Shown: positions 16,497-25,057 of the stretch, piece by piece
Layout: each line of letters starts with the position of its first letter
Numbering within the stretch: position 1 is the stretch's first letter
Source: an uncultured beta proteobacterium
GTDB taxonomy: Bacteria > Pseudomonadota > Gammaproteobacteria > Burkholderiales > Burkholderiaceae_C
Direction: 5' to 3'
DNA length: 34,463 nt
Assembly (NCBI GenBank): GCA_903920695.1
Contig: CAIXNB010000225.1
Coordinates: 1 to 34,463 of the forward strand
Made by a program: the position numbers and the translations under genes
Notes under the pieces: model-generated
The model's database searches: none
The model's input: the letters and a program-made list of their open reading frames with translations, nothing else
What the model was told of the DNA's origin: nothing

Positions 16497-17747
16497 TCAG
16501 AGAACGTTATCGAGCGTCAGTTCGGTCCAGCCGCCCTTGGTCCACAACTTCTCGACCGCCGCATCACGTCCCAGCAGGAGTTGCTGCAGCAGCGGCGCCA
16601 GCGGCGTCGCCACCGGGTCAGCCAGCAGGACATAACGTGATTCATCAGGCACTTCACTCTCGCCAAGGGGCTGCACCCAGTCCAGCCCCGCCAGCGTCTC
16701 CAGCACCGGCTCCAGCTGCAGCGCATCGACGCGCAGCGCCGCCACCAGTTGGGCCATGCTCAGCCCGTGCGCCGGCGTGGTGCGCGCCTGGCGCAGTTGC
16801 TGCAGCACTTCCAGCGCCAGTTGGAACGGCCAGCCCGGCGTGTCGCCACGGCGCACCACCGTGGCCAACAGGCTCGGCAGATACGCCGCAATCACCGCGC
16901 CCCAGAGCACGATGACCCAGCCGGTGTAAATCCAGATCAGCAGGATCGGCACCGTGGCAAAGGCGCCATACATCAGCGAGTAGCTCGGCACCTGGCTCAG
17001 GTACAGCGTCAGCAGCTTCTTGGCCAATTCCAGACCGGCCGACACAAACAGGCCGCCAGCCCAGGCGTGCGACCATTTCACCTGAACATTGGGCACGTAG
17101 TGGTAGAGCGCAGCCATGCCGCCAGCCATCAGGAAAAACTGTAGCGAGTCGAGCAGCAGTGCGACCCCGCCCGGCATCCAGGCGACCACGCCTTTCGATG
17201 CCGACAGGGCATAGGACATCATGGTCAGGCTCATGCCCAGCAACAGCGGTCCGACTGTCAGCGTGGCCCAGTAGACCAGCAGGCGCTGGCCAAAGGGGCG
17301 GTGCGTACGCACGCGCCAGATACTGTTGAGCGTGTGGTCGACGGTCAATACCAGTACCAGTGCCGTGACCATCAACAACGCCACACCCGCGCCACCGAGC
17401 TTGCTGGCCTGACCGGCAAACTGGGTCAGATAACCCATGACCTGGCGCGCGATGTTGTCGGGGATCAGGCTTTCAAGCAGCCATTTCTGCAGCACGACCT
17501 GAAACTTGGCAAACATCGGGAAGGCCGTAAAGATCGCCAACGCCACCGTGACGAAAGGCACGAGTGCCATGGTGGTGGTAAAGGTCAGACTGCTGGCGCT
17601 CAGGCCGAGACGGTCTTCGCGAAATCGTTCACGCAGCGTCAGGGCCGTGCTTTTCCAGGGAAAGTTCGACAGGTCGCCTAACAGGGTCTCAAGGCGTTCG
17701 ATCCATCTCAAAATGAGTGTGGGGCGCGGGGCAGGTAACGGGCTCAT
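16497..17747 (-). CDS. YihY/BrkB family (UPF0761) inner-membrane protein
   Basis: The 416-residue protein has the YihY core. FREDRLGLSASSLTFTTTMALVPF opens the first membrane segment, VLVLTVDHTLNSIWRVR is the conserved signature, and several further hydrophobic helices end at ILLIWIYTGWVIVLWGAVIAAY. A cytosolic C-terminal region of about 130 residues (QLALEVLQQLRQARTTPAHG, then winged-helix-like AQLVAALRVDALQLEPVLETL) follows. It was formerly mislabelled RNase BN, and no activity is firmly known. I chose ATG 17747 because the upstream open frame overlaps the DUF2069 gene. Confidence 0.9.
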   Translation of the reverse strand: MSPLPAPRPTLILRWIERLETLLGDLSNFPWKSTALTLRERFREDRLGLSASSLTFTTTMALVPFVTVALAIFTAFPMFAKFQVVLQKWLLESLIPDNIARQVMGYLTQFAGQASKLGGAGVALLMVTALVLVLTVDHTLNSIWRVRTHRPFGQRLLVYWATLTVGPLLLGMSLTMMSYALSASKGVVAWMPGGVALLLDSLQFFLMAGGMAALYHYVPNVQVKWSHAWAGGLFVSAGLELAKKLLTLYLSQVPSYSLMYGAFATVPILLIWIYTGWVIVLWGAVIAAYLPSLLATVVRRGDTPGWPFQLALEVLQQLRQARTTPAHGLSMAQLVAALRVDALQLEPVLETLAGLDWVQPLGESEVPDESRYVLLADPVATPLAPLLQQLLLGRDAAVEKLWTKGGWTELTLDNVL

Positions 17748-17753
17748 GGCCGC

Positions 17754-17759
17754 TATGAT
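17754..17759 (+). promoter_or_regulatory. putative -10 box of the DUF2069 gene
   Basis: TATGAT lies 9 nt upstream of ATG 17769. The divergent YihY start codon is only 21 bp from this ATG, so the promoter for each gene must extend into the other's coding region or the transcripts must start almost at the start codons. No clear -35 is seen. Confidence 0.35.
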
Positions 17760-17768
17760 GCCATTCCC

Positions 17769-18143
17769 ATGCACGAAGAACAAAAAACCCCCTCGCCCCA
17801 GGTCGCGACAACGCGTTTTCTGGCTGTTGGCAGCCTGCTTGGCCTGATTGTGCTGAGCCTGGCCTGGGAGTTGTGGCTGGCGCCGCTGCGCCCGGGGGGC
17901 TCCTGGCTCGCGCTCAAGGCGCTGCCGTTGTGCATTCCGCTGGCCGGCCTGCTGAAGAATCGGATGTACACCCACCGCTGGGTCAGCCTGGTGGTCTGGC
18001 TCTATTTCACCGAGGGCGTGGTGCGCGCCACCAGCGACCGAGCGCCCAGTTCCTGGCTCGCGCTGGCCGAGACGCTGCTGTGCCTGATCCTGTTCACCGC
18101 CTGTGCCCTGCACGTGCGTCTGCGCCTCAAGGGCTCCGCCTGA
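17769..18143 (+). CDS. DUF2069 small membrane protein
   Basis: The 124-residue inner-membrane protein has four hydrophobic segments: FLAVGSLLGLIVLSLAWELW, WLALKALPLCIPLAGLLK, WVSLVVWLYFTEGVVRA and LAETLLCLILFTACALHVRL. The first, with LAWELW, and the motif YTHRWVSLVVWLYFTEG identify DUF2069. The role is unknown. It heads a long same-strand run through thyA and folA. The next start lies 13 nt downstream. Confidence 0.9.
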   Translation: MHEEQKTPSPQVATTRFLAVGSLLGLIVLSLAWELWLAPLRPGGSWLALKALPLCIPLAGLLKNRMYTHRWVSLVVWLYFTEGVVRATSDRAPSSWLALAETLLCLILFTACALHVRLRLKGSA

Positions 18144-18156
18144 AGGAATTCACCCT

Positions 18157-19590
18157 ATGCAAACCCTATTGGATTCCCTGCGCGCCATCGTTGGCAGCGC
18201 CCATGTGCTGACCGAGGGCGATCTCAGTGCCTGGGAGCAGGACTGGCGCAAACGCGAACACGGTCGCTCGCTGGCAGTCGTACGTCCGGCCTCGACCGAC
18301 GACGTGGCGCGCGTGGTCAAGACCTGCGCTGAGTTCCGTGCCAGCCATCCAGAATCCGGCCTGAGCCTGGTGCCGCAAGGCGGCAACACCGGACTAGCGG
18401 TTGGCAGCACACCCGACGATTCCGGGCACCAGATCGTGCTGAGCCTGCAGCGCATGAACGCCATGCGCAGCCTTGACGCAGCGAACCTGACGCTGACGGT
18501 GGAGGCGGGCTGCGTACTGCAAAACCTGCAACAACACGCGCAAGCAGCACAGTTGCTGTTTCCATTGAGCATGGCGTCCGAAGGCAGTTGCACCATCGGC
18601 GGCAACCTGGGCTGCAACGCCGGCGGCACGCAGGTGCTGCGCTACGGCAACACACGCGACCTCTGCCTCGGGCTCGAAGTGGTCACGGCGCAGGGCGAGA
18701 TCTGGAACGGCCTCTCCGGTCTGCGCAAGGACAACACCGGCTACGACCTGCGCGATTTGTTCATTGGCTCCGAAGGCACGCTGGGCGTCATCACAGCGGC
18801 CACGCTCAAGCTTTACCCGCTGCCGGTCGCGCGCCTGACGGCCTGGGCCGCCCTGCCCTCCGTGGAACACGCCATTGCCCTGCTCGGACTGGCGCAGCGG
18901 CAACTGGGCGCCGAACTGACCGGCTTCGAGCTCATGGGAGCGTTCGCGCTCAGCCTGGTCATCAAGCACTTCCCGCAACTGCGCGTGCCGCTGCAGGGCG
19001 AGCAAGCGTTCTTCGTGCTGCTGGAAAACTCGGACCACGTCTCCGAAGCACATGCCCGGACGCAATTCGAACACCTGCTGGAACTGGCATTCGAGCAGGG
19101 CTGCATCAGCGACGCAGTGGTGGCAGAGAACCTGACGCAGGCCAAGCAACTCTGGCACATTCGCGAAAGCATTCCACTGGCGCAACCGCTCGAAGGCCTC
19201 AACATCAAGCACGACATCTCGGTACCGATCTCCAGCATGGCCGAGTTCGTAGCGACCACCGACGCCCTGCTACAGCAGGCCATCCCCGGCGTGCGCATGG
19301 TCAATTTTGGCCACCTTGGCGACGGCAACCTGCACTACAACGTGCAGGCGCCGCCCGACATGGACCCGGCCCTGTTCCTGCGCGAGCACGAGAAGCGCGT
19401 CAACAGCGTGGTCTTCGATTCCGTGGCCCGCTTCCAGGGATCGATCTCGGCCGAGCACGGCGTCGGCGGCCTCAAGGTGGCGCAACTCGAGCACTACAAA
19501 TCGCCGGTGGCGCTGGACCTGATGCGCGCCATCAAACGCGCACTCGATCCGCACAATCTGATGAATCCGGGGCGGGTGTTGCGGCTGTGA
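18157..19590 (+). CDS. FAD-binding 2-hydroxyacid dehydrogenase (GlcD/DLD type 4 oxidase family)
   Basis: The 477-residue flavoprotein has the PCMH-type FAD domain first (AVVRPASTDDVARVVK, PQGGNTGLAVGSTPD, EGSCTIGGNLGCNAGGTQVL, DLFIGSEGTLGVITAATLKL) and the C-terminal cap with VNFGHLGDGNLHYN (metal/substrate site) and SAEHGVGGLK. The family oxidises D-2-hydroxy acids such as D-lactate, glycolate or D-2-hydroxyglutarate. The exact substrate is not determined. AAGGA lies 11 nt upstream of ATG 18157, which fits the family start. There is no adjacent GlcE/GlcF, so it is probably a single-subunit enzyme. Confidence 0.92.
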   Translation: MQTLLDSLRAIVGSAHVLTEGDLSAWEQDWRKREHGRSLAVVRPASTDDVARVVKTCAEFRASHPESGLSLVPQGGNTGLAVGSTPDDSGHQIVLSLQRMNAMRSLDAANLTLTVEAGCVLQNLQQHAQAAQLLFPLSMASEGSCTIGGNLGCNAGGTQVLRYGNTRDLCLGLEVVTAQGEIWNGLSGLRKDNTGYDLRDLFIGSEGTLGVITAATLKLYPLPVARLTAWAALPSVEHAIALLGLAQRQLGAELTGFELMGAFALSLVIKHFPQLRVPLQGEQAFFVLLENSDHVSEAHARTQFEHLLELAFEQGCISDAVVAENLTQAKQLWHIRESIPLAQPLEGLNIKHDISVPISSMAEFVATTDALLQQAIPGVRMVNFGHLGDGNLHYNVQAPPDMDPALFLREHEKRVNSVVFDSVARFQGSISAEHGVGGLKVAQLEHYKSPVALDLMRAIKRALDPHNLMNPGRVLRL

Positions 19591-19608
19591 CCCTTGCCGG
19601 CAAATCAT

Positions 19609-19628
19609 TCGATAATCGACCGCCATGA
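19609..19628 (+). promoter_or_regulatory. short-leader promoter/operator motif, copy 2
   Basis: TCGATAATCGACCGCCATGA, identical over 20 nt to 2823-2842, contains GATAAT (19611-19616) within the palindrome TCGAT-A-ATCGA and reaches the thyA ATG at 19625. The identity ends exactly at both edges. The motif would allow thyA to be transcribed separately from the upstream dehydrogenase gene. Confidence 0.5.
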
Positions 19629-20455
19629 CCCACCCCATCCGTTCCCAATACGAAGACTTCCTGCGCCATGTCGACACGCACGGCGTGTTCAAGCCCGACC
19701 GCACCGGCACCGGCACCAAGAGCGTGTTCGGCTACCAGATGCGCTTTGACCTGAGCGAGGGCTTTCCGCTGGTGACGACCAAGAAGGTGCATCTGCGCTC
19801 CATCGTCCAGGAACTGCTCTGGTTTCTCACAGGATCGAGCAACAACAACTGGCTGAAAGAACGCGGCGTCTCGATCTGGGACGAATGGGCGCGTGCGGAA
19901 GGCGACCTGGGTCCGGTCTACGGCGTGCAATGGCGCAGCTGGCCAACGCCCGACGGCGGCCACATCGACCAGATCGCCGAAGTCATCAAGACCCTCAAGA
20001 CCAATCCGGACTCGCGCCGCATCATCGTCAGCGCCTGGAATGTGGCCGATCTGAGCAAGATGGCGTTAATGCCCTGCCATGCCTTCTTCCAGTTCTACGT
20101 CGCGCCGTCCGCCGCGCCCGGTGACAAGGCCAAACTGAGCTGCCAGCTCTACCAGCGCAGCGCCGACATCTTCCTTGGCGTGCCCTTCAACATCGCGAGC
20201 TACGCACTGCTCACGCACATGCTGGCGCAGCAGTGCGATCTGGACGTGGGCGACTTCATCTGGACCGGTGGCGACTGCCACATTTACAGCAACCACCACG
20301 AGCAGGTGGCGCTGCAACTGGCCCGCACGCCCTACGCCTATCCGACGCTGCAAATCAAACGCCGTCCGCCGACCCTGTTCGACTACGAATACGAAGACTT
20401 CGAGATCGTCGGCTACCAGTGCCATCCGGCCATCAAGGCGCCGGTGGCGGTGTGA
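19625..20455 (+). CDS. thyA: thymidylate synthase
   Basis: The enzyme methylates dUMP to dTMP using 5,10-methylene-THF, yielding dihydrofolate. It has 276 residues. Landmarks are [49 protein letters not shown], the catalytic C151 in [13 protein letters not shown], and [21 protein letters not shown] short insertion ([10 protein letters not shown]) after the catalytic strand explains the extra length over the 264-residue E. coli enzyme. The GTG of the downstream transporter overlaps its stop (GTGA), and folA follows, giving the dTMP-cycle pair in one transcript. Confidence 0.98.
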   Translation: MTHPIRSQYEDFLRHVDTHGVFKPDRTGTGTKSVFGYQMRFDLSEGFPLVTTKKVHLRSIVQELLWFLTGSSNNNWLKERGVSIWDEWARAEGDLGPVYGVQWRSWPTPDGGHIDQIAEVIKTLKTNPDSRRIIVSAWNVADLSKMALMPCHAFFQFYVAPSAAPGDKAKLSCQLYQRSADIFLGVPFNIASYALLTHMLAQQCDLDVGDFIWTGGDCHIYSNHHEQVALQLARTPYAYPTLQIKRRPPTLFDYEYEDFEIVGYQCHPAIKAPVAV

Positions 20456-21339
20456 TCAAACGCCAGCAACTCATCGCGCTGGTGGCGCTCACGCTGATGT
20501 GGGGCGTCAACTGGCCGATGATGAAACTCTCGCTGCGCGAACTCTCGCCGCTGTACTTTCGCGCCATCACGATGAGCTGCGGCGCGCTCTGGCTTTATCT
20601 GTTCTACTTCGCGCGCGGCGTGCGCATGCTGCCGCGCGGCAATGAGTGGCGCTCGGTCGTGCGTCTGGGTCTGCCCAATATGCTGGGCTGGCACACGGTC
20701 TCGATCCTGGGCGTGAAGGAACTGGCGTCGGGGCGCGCCGCCATCCTGGGCTTCACCATGCCGATCTGGACCGTGCTGATCAGCGTGCTGTTCCTCGGCG
20801 AGCGGCTGACGCGCCGCGTCGCCTTTGCCGCCGTATCGGTCGCCATTGCCATCGCACTGTTGAGTTCGGTCGAACTCACCGCACTGTCGGGGCATCCGAT
20901 CGGCATTCTCTGGATGGAAATGGCCGCCCTGCTGTGGGCCATCGGCACGCTGATGATGCGCCGCGCCCACCTGACGCTGCCGGTCGAGGCCTTAACGGTC
21001 TGGATGATGGTGCTTGCCAGCGTGTGCCTGTGGGTCTTCGCCTGGGCCAGCGAGAGCGCGCCGGACTGGCAGTTCTCCAATCGCATGTGGGCCAGCCTGC
21101 TCTACGGCATCTTCATCAACTACGGTTTTGCCCAGATCATCTGGACCGTGCTGGCGCGCAACCTGCCGCCGGCCACCAGCGCCATGAGCGTGATGGCGGT
21201 ACCGATGGTCGGCACGTTGAGCGCGACGCTGATCGTCGGCGAATGGCCGCACTGGCAAGATTTTGCTGCCATCCTGTTCGTCGCGGCGGCGATTGCTGCG
21301 GTGCTGCTGCCGAGCCGGAAAGTCACAGGAAACGCATGA
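20452..21339 (+). CDS. EamA/DMT family transporter between thyA and folA
   Basis: The 295-residue, ten-helix-type EamA protein has a first half starting [19 protein letters not shown] and ending [19 protein letters not shown], and a second half [24 protein letters not shown] 20452 overlaps the thyA stop (GTGA), and its own TGA overlaps the folA ATG (ATGA at 21336-21339), so it is translationally coupled on both sides. The substrate is unknown. The position suggests, but does not show, a nucleoside or folate-related solute. Confidence 0.9.
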   Translation: MIKRQQLIALVALTLMWGVNWPMMKLSLRELSPLYFRAITMSCGALWLYLFYFARGVRMLPRGNEWRSVVRLGLPNMLGWHTVSILGVKELASGRAAILGFTMPIWTVLISVLFLGERLTRRVAFAAVSVAIAIALLSSVELTALSGHPIGILWMEMAALLWAIGTLMMRRAHLTLPVEALTVWMMVLASVCLWVFAWASESAPDWQFSNRMWASLLYGIFINYGFAQIIWTVLARNLPPATSAMSVMAVPMVGTLSATLIVGEWPHWQDFAAILFVAAAIAAVLLPSRKVTGNA

Positions 21340-21830
21340 AACTGCATCTGATCTTCGCCCGCGCCGCCAATGGCGTGATCGGCAACCAAAACACCCTGCC
21401 CTGGCATCTGCCCGAAGACATGGCGCACTTCAAGCGCCTCACCATGGGCTGCCCCGTGATCATGGGGCGCAAAACCTGGGATTCGCTGCCGGCGCGCTTT
21501 CGCCCGCTGCCCGGTCGCCTCAACATCGTCGTGACACGCCAGAGCGATTGGCAGGCCGAGGGCGCCCAGCGCGCCGACTCGATCACGCAGGCCTGCACCT
21601 TGTGCCCGCCCGAGAGCGATGCCTGGGTCATCGGCGGCGCCGAGATCTACGCCCAGGCGTTGCCACTGGCCAGCACGGCCGTGGTGACCGAGATCGACGC
21701 CGATTACGAAGGCGACGCTTATGCGCCACAATTCGAGCCGCAGTGGGTGGAGGTCGCGCGCGAGCGCCAGGTTTCCAGCACCGGTTTGAGTTTCAGTTTT
21801 GTCACCTATCAGAATCACACAGGAGTTTGA
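21336..21830 (+). CDS. folA: dihydrofolate reductase
   Basis: The enzyme reduces dihydrofolate to tetrahydrofolate with NADPH. It has 164 residues. Motifs are [38 protein letters not shown] with the catalytic acidic residue in PEDM, VIMGRKTWDSLPARFRPLPG and WVIGGAEIYAQALPLA. The C-terminus ends in the usual beta strand LSFSFVTYQNH. It is coupled to the transporter by ATGA, and it restores the cofactor oxidised by ThyA. Confidence 0.98.
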   Translation: MKLHLIFARAANGVIGNQNTLPWHLPEDMAHFKRLTMGCPVIMGRKTWDSLPARFRPLPGRLNIVVTRQSDWQAEGAQRADSITQACTLCPPESDAWVIGGAEIYAQALPLASTAVVTEIDADYEGDAYAPQFEPQWVEVARERQVSSTGLSFSFVTYQNHTGV

Positions 21831-21831
21831 A

Positions 21832-22419
21832 ATGTCTGAAGATGGATTTCACGTACACGGTCCACATGACCACGAGATCGAGCACGCGCAACAGGGCGGC
21901 CATGGCGGCGAACACGGCGGGATGATCAACCAGATCGCCATGTTCACCGCCATCATCGCCACCATCGGTGCCATCTTTGGCTACATGGGTGGTGCCACGC
22001 AGGCCAATGCGGGCCTGTACAAGAACAACGCCGCGATCAAGAAGACGGAAGCCTCGAACCAGTGGAATTACTTCCAGTCCAAGAGCACCAAGCAGTCGCT
22101 GGCCGAACTCGCACGCGACCTCTCCAGCGCCGACACCAAGGCCAAGTACCAGGACAAGGTGGACCGCTACGAGAAGGAAAAGAACGAGATCAAGGCCGTG
22201 GCCGACAAGTTAGAAGCCGACGCCACGCAATGGGACAAGCAGAGCGATGAGCAGATGCACCAGCACCACCGCTGGGCGCAGTCCACCACCGTGCTGCAGG
22301 TTTCGATCGCACTGGCGGCGATTGCCCTGCTGACGCGCAAGAAATGGCTGGAAGTCGCCATGTTTGGTGCCGGTGCCGTCGGCATCGTGGTCGGCGCGCT
22401 GGCGGCCATGCACCTTTGA
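21832..22419 (+). CDS. DUF4337 membrane protein
   Basis: The 195-residue protein has a His-rich N-terminus (HVHGPHDHEIEHAQQGGHGG), a transmembrane segment (MINQIAMFTAIIATIGAIFGYM), a long charged coiled-coil-like soluble region (about 80 residues, including SSADTKAKYQDKVDRYEKEK), and two C-terminal hydrophobic segments (VSIALAAIALL and VAMFGAGAVGIVVGALAAM). This is the DUF4337 layout, of unknown function. AGGAG 8 nt before ATG 21832 fixes the start. The His cluster could bind metal, but this is speculative. Confidence 0.88.
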   Translation: MSEDGFHVHGPHDHEIEHAQQGGHGGEHGGMINQIAMFTAIIATIGAIFGYMGGATQANAGLYKNNAAIKKTEASNQWNYFQSKSTKQSLAELARDLSSADTKAKYQDKVDRYEKEKNEIKAVADKLEADATQWDKQSDEQMHQHHRWAQSTTVLQVSIALAAIALLTRKKWLEVAMFGAGAVGIVVGALAAMHL

Positions 22420-22424
22420 TTGGC

Positions 22425-22949
22425 GTGAGACGGATAGGCCTGCTGCGCTGGCTGCGCGGCCTGCTGCCACTGCTGTGCGCGCCGATGGCACTGGCGCAGG
22501 CCTTGTGGGGCCCGCTGCAATCAGGCATGACCGAGGACGAACTCCAAGCCGCGCTGCCGCAAGCCGTCAAGCTCAAGCGCGCGCTGAACCTGCCTGGCGG
22601 CGTGCGCGGCCTGTGGCACCTGCCCGACACGCCATGGGCCGGCGGCAAATTCGATTCTGTTTTCTATTTCAGGTCAGGTCGGCTCTGGGAAGTCGCGCAA
22701 GCGCTCAGTGACGACCAGGCGAATTGTGATCTGGCACCGACCTTCGGCTCGGTGCTGTCAAGCCTGCAGGCCAGCTACGGTCCGCCACGCACAGCCCAGG
22801 ACGCTGACACGCCGGGCAGCGCGACCGAGACCGACTACTGGAGCCACGACGGCATCGACATCGCCGTCCTGCACAGCCGAGCGCCGAACCGCTGCCTGAT
22901 CCGGGTCAGCTACAAGCCGCAGGTGCTGCTCGACGCCAGTGAGTTGTAG
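22425..22949 (+). CDS. exported hypothetical protein
   Basis: I do not recognise a named family. The 174-residue product has an N-terminal signal peptide (VRRIGLLRWLRGLLPLLCAP, then MALAQA with a likely cut after AQA or ALA). The mature part starts LWGPLQSGMTEDELQAALPQ, reminiscent of SmpA/BamE-type openings (G-M-x-x-x-E-L), and contains FDSVFYFRSGRLWEVAQ and YWSHDGIDIAVLHS. The likely start is GTG 22425, and a TTG at 22416 overlapping the DUF4337 stop is an alternative. It is the last gene of the thyA-folA run and converges with the DUF3857 gene across 26 nt. Confidence 0.75.
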   Translation: MRRIGLLRWLRGLLPLLCAPMALAQALWGPLQSGMTEDELQAALPQAVKLKRALNLPGGVRGLWHLPDTPWAGGKFDSVFYFRSGRLWEVAQALSDDQANCDLAPTFGSVLSSLQASYGPPRTAQDADTPGSATETDYWSHDGIDIAVLHSRAPNRCLIRVSYKPQVLLDASEL

Positions 22950-22975
22950 ACAGCCGTCCGCCCGACCTGCCGCCC

Positions 22976-24865
22976 TTATTGCTGATACAGGATGCCACTG
23001 CGCAAATGCTGTGCAATGCGGTTCATCACCGGCTTGCGCGCGGCATAGTCGTCGGCGCTGCAAACATGGCGCGTTTGTGAAAGCGTCAGCTCGCGCCAAC
23101 CCTTGACCGTATTGCCGTCGCGCGTGTACTGCGCTTCAAACGCGATGCCGTCGGCATGTGACTCCTTGACGCTGGCGGGCACACGCAGCAACTGGAAAGC
23201 CGGGTCGAAGCGGAGTTCAAACTCTTCACGCACCTGAATCGGCACGCAGAAAACGGCAAAGTCGCGCTTGGGCGCAGTGTAATCACCCATGTTGCTCACC
23301 ACGTACATCGGCAGATTCACACTGGGATGCGGACTGATGGAACCGGCATTGGGGTCACCGAGCAGGTTGTCAATTTCAAGGTCCGTAATTTTCATGCTTT
23401 GCACCTGTGTATCACGTTGCACGGCCGGGTATTGCGTAAAGCCGCGGCCACGGTAGCCACTGCCTTCCAGTATCTTCTGCACCGCCATGCCGCCCATGCC
23501 AGCGGGAATCTGCGCCACGTGGTCTTGCGCCACAGTTGCGGCAAAACCGGTTGATTCAAATTCAACCGAACCGGTGGCCTTGCCGCTGCTGGCAATATCG
23601 AGTCGCGTGCGCAGCCTGACGTGATTAGTGGCTGGCGTGAAAGCCGGCGCGCGCATGACTTTGGCGCCAGCGCTGAGGGCCACCGCCACCGGCTTGTCGG
23701 CGTCAGCCCAGGGCAAGGCGCCAAACGGGATGCGGCTGTCTGTCGCGTCGGCAAACAAGTCCAGGCTCGGGATGTAGACGATGACATGGTTGAAACCGAA
23801 GGGCAGTTCCGCCAGCGCGTATTCGTTGCCGGTGTTGATCAGAACCGGCACCGCCTCAATCTCCACCGCCTTGAGCAGGGTTTGCAACAGCAGGGCGTGG
23901 TCCTTGCAGTCCCCATAGCCGTTTTTCAGAACCCAGTCCACATCATGCGCAACCCAGCCGCCATTCCCAAGGTACACGGCGACGTAGCGGATGTTTTTGC
24001 GCACCCAGTCGTGAATCGCTGCTGCCTTGGCCAGCGTTGTGCTCTTGCCTACGACGAGCCTGCCCGCCAGCGCTTTGGCCTCGTCGGTCACGATCGCCTT
24101 GGCGTTGGCCTGTTGTGCATAGGCGGCCACCAACTGGGGTGAATCCTTATAGGTGGAAGCGTAGATGCGCGGGTAACTGGCGAGCGTGTTGGCCGGGCTG
24201 TTGTCGACGGACTGGACCGTGGGTTGAGCGAATTCAAATCGCCAGATGGCCTGCTGCCCGACCTGTGTCTTCTCCTCCTTCCAGCCGCTGGAGAAAACGT
24301 TCAGTGCCAACGACTGCGGAGCCTCAATCCTGACACGCATCCTGTCATAGATGACACCGGGAATACCAAGGCTAGAGTAACTCGCCCAATCCGGCAAGGC
24401 CGGTATGAGCGTCGTCAGGTGGGTGCGCCATACCGACTTGTCACCCTTTTGCAAATCCGGAAAAGTAATCTGATGCACCTCGGCCTCGGGCCAACTCAAG
24501 CCCGTACCGCCGGTCGCAATGCCCTGCTGCACCTGGATGCCGTCCTTGCCCACCATGAGCTTGCGGCCATCGGCCTTGAGCGTATAGGCCTCGATGACTT
24601 CGTAACGCTGTAGCGCCTTGTTGACCATCTGCGCATATTTTCCAACGATGAGAGCCCCGGTATCGGACAAGGCTTCACGCTCGAAGTAAACGTCGAGCGC
24701 GGACGTGGCGTCGGCATTGACATGCCAGACACTGTCAGCCAAATTAATCTTGAAGTGCGCCGCATTGGTGTTCAGGTTCTGCGCCGTTACCGGCACGAGG
24801 AATAGCACCGACAGAATCGGCGGCAAGAGCGCAGACCGCAACGACCGAATGGTGAATAACGACAT
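22976..24865 (-). CDS. DUF3857 and transglutaminase-like domain exported protein
   Basis: The 629-residue protein has a signal peptide (LRSALLPPILSVLFLVPVTA), then a DUF3857 domain (SALDVYFEREALSDTGALIVG; RYEVIEAYTLKADGRKLMV), then a transglutaminase-like core with C320 in LKNGYGDCKDHALLLQTLL, His in LPFGFNHVIVYIPS and Asp in LDLFADATDSR, and a C-terminal beta-rich DUF3858-like region. Such proteins are periplasmic and mostly uncharacterised. ATG 24865 is preceded by GGGGAA, a good ribosome site, and begins a normal signal peptide. The longer frame to 24937 adds a second hydrophobic stretch without a ribosome site. Confidence 0.9.
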   Translation of the reverse strand: MSLFTIRSLRSALLPPILSVLFLVPVTAQNLNTNAAHFKINLADSVWHVNADATSALDVYFEREALSDTGALIVGKYAQMVNKALQRYEVIEAYTLKADGRKLMVGKDGIQVQQGIATGGTGLSWPEAEVHQITFPDLQKGDKSVWRTHLTTLIPALPDWASYSSLGIPGVIYDRMRVRIEAPQSLALNVFSSGWKEEKTQVGQQAIWRFEFAQPTVQSVDNSPANTLASYPRIYASTYKDSPQLVAAYAQQANAKAIVTDEAKALAGRLVVGKSTTLAKAAAIHDWVRKNIRYVAVYLGNGGWVAHDVDWVLKNGYGDCKDHALLLQTLLKAVEIEAVPVLINTGNEYALAELPFGFNHVIVYIPSLDLFADATDSRIPFGALPWADADKPVAVALSAGAKVMRAPAFTPATNHVRLRTRLDIASSGKATGSVEFESTGFAATVAQDHVAQIPAGMGGMAVQKILEGSGYRGRGFTQYPAVQRDTQVQSMKITDLEIDNLLGDPNAGSISPHPSVNLPMYVVSNMGDYTAPKRDFAVFCVPIQVREEFELRFDPAFQLLRVPASVKESHADGIAFEAQYTRDGNTVKGWRELTLSQTRHVCSADDYAARKPVMNRIAQHLRSGILYQQ

Positions 24866-25018
24866 TGAAATTCCCCTTTTACAAGCAATGGCCGCGCAAG
24901 CTTCTATGAGCCCCATCAAGCCAATCAAGGCCAACAAGCCCCCCTACCCGAGCAGGTAAGAGCGATTCAATTGTGCGGGTTCGCCAAGCCGCTACGCATC
25001 CATTCTTGGCAGCGCTGT

Positions 25019-25036
25019 GTTAAGTAAACGTTAAGT
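25019..25036. promoter_or_regulatory. OmpR/PmrA-type direct repeat (GTTAAGT x2, 11-bp period)
   Basis: GTTAAGT at 25019-25025 and 25030-25036 is spaced exactly one helical turn apart. On the minus strand it reads CTTAAC-N5-CTTAAC, close to the PmrA/QseB-type box (CTTAAT-N5-CTTAAG). It could control the candidate RNA (a TAAATT -10-like hexamer follows at 25046-25051) or the DUF3857 gene 154 bp away on the other strand. Confidence 0.5.
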
Positions 25037-25057
25037 CCCGCGCGCTAAATTTCTGCT

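Noticed and set aside
18588..19628. 346-codon frame inside the FAD dehydrogenase gene
   Set aside because: Arg/Ala/Pro-rich shadow in another frame. The dehydrogenase frame has all flavin motifs.
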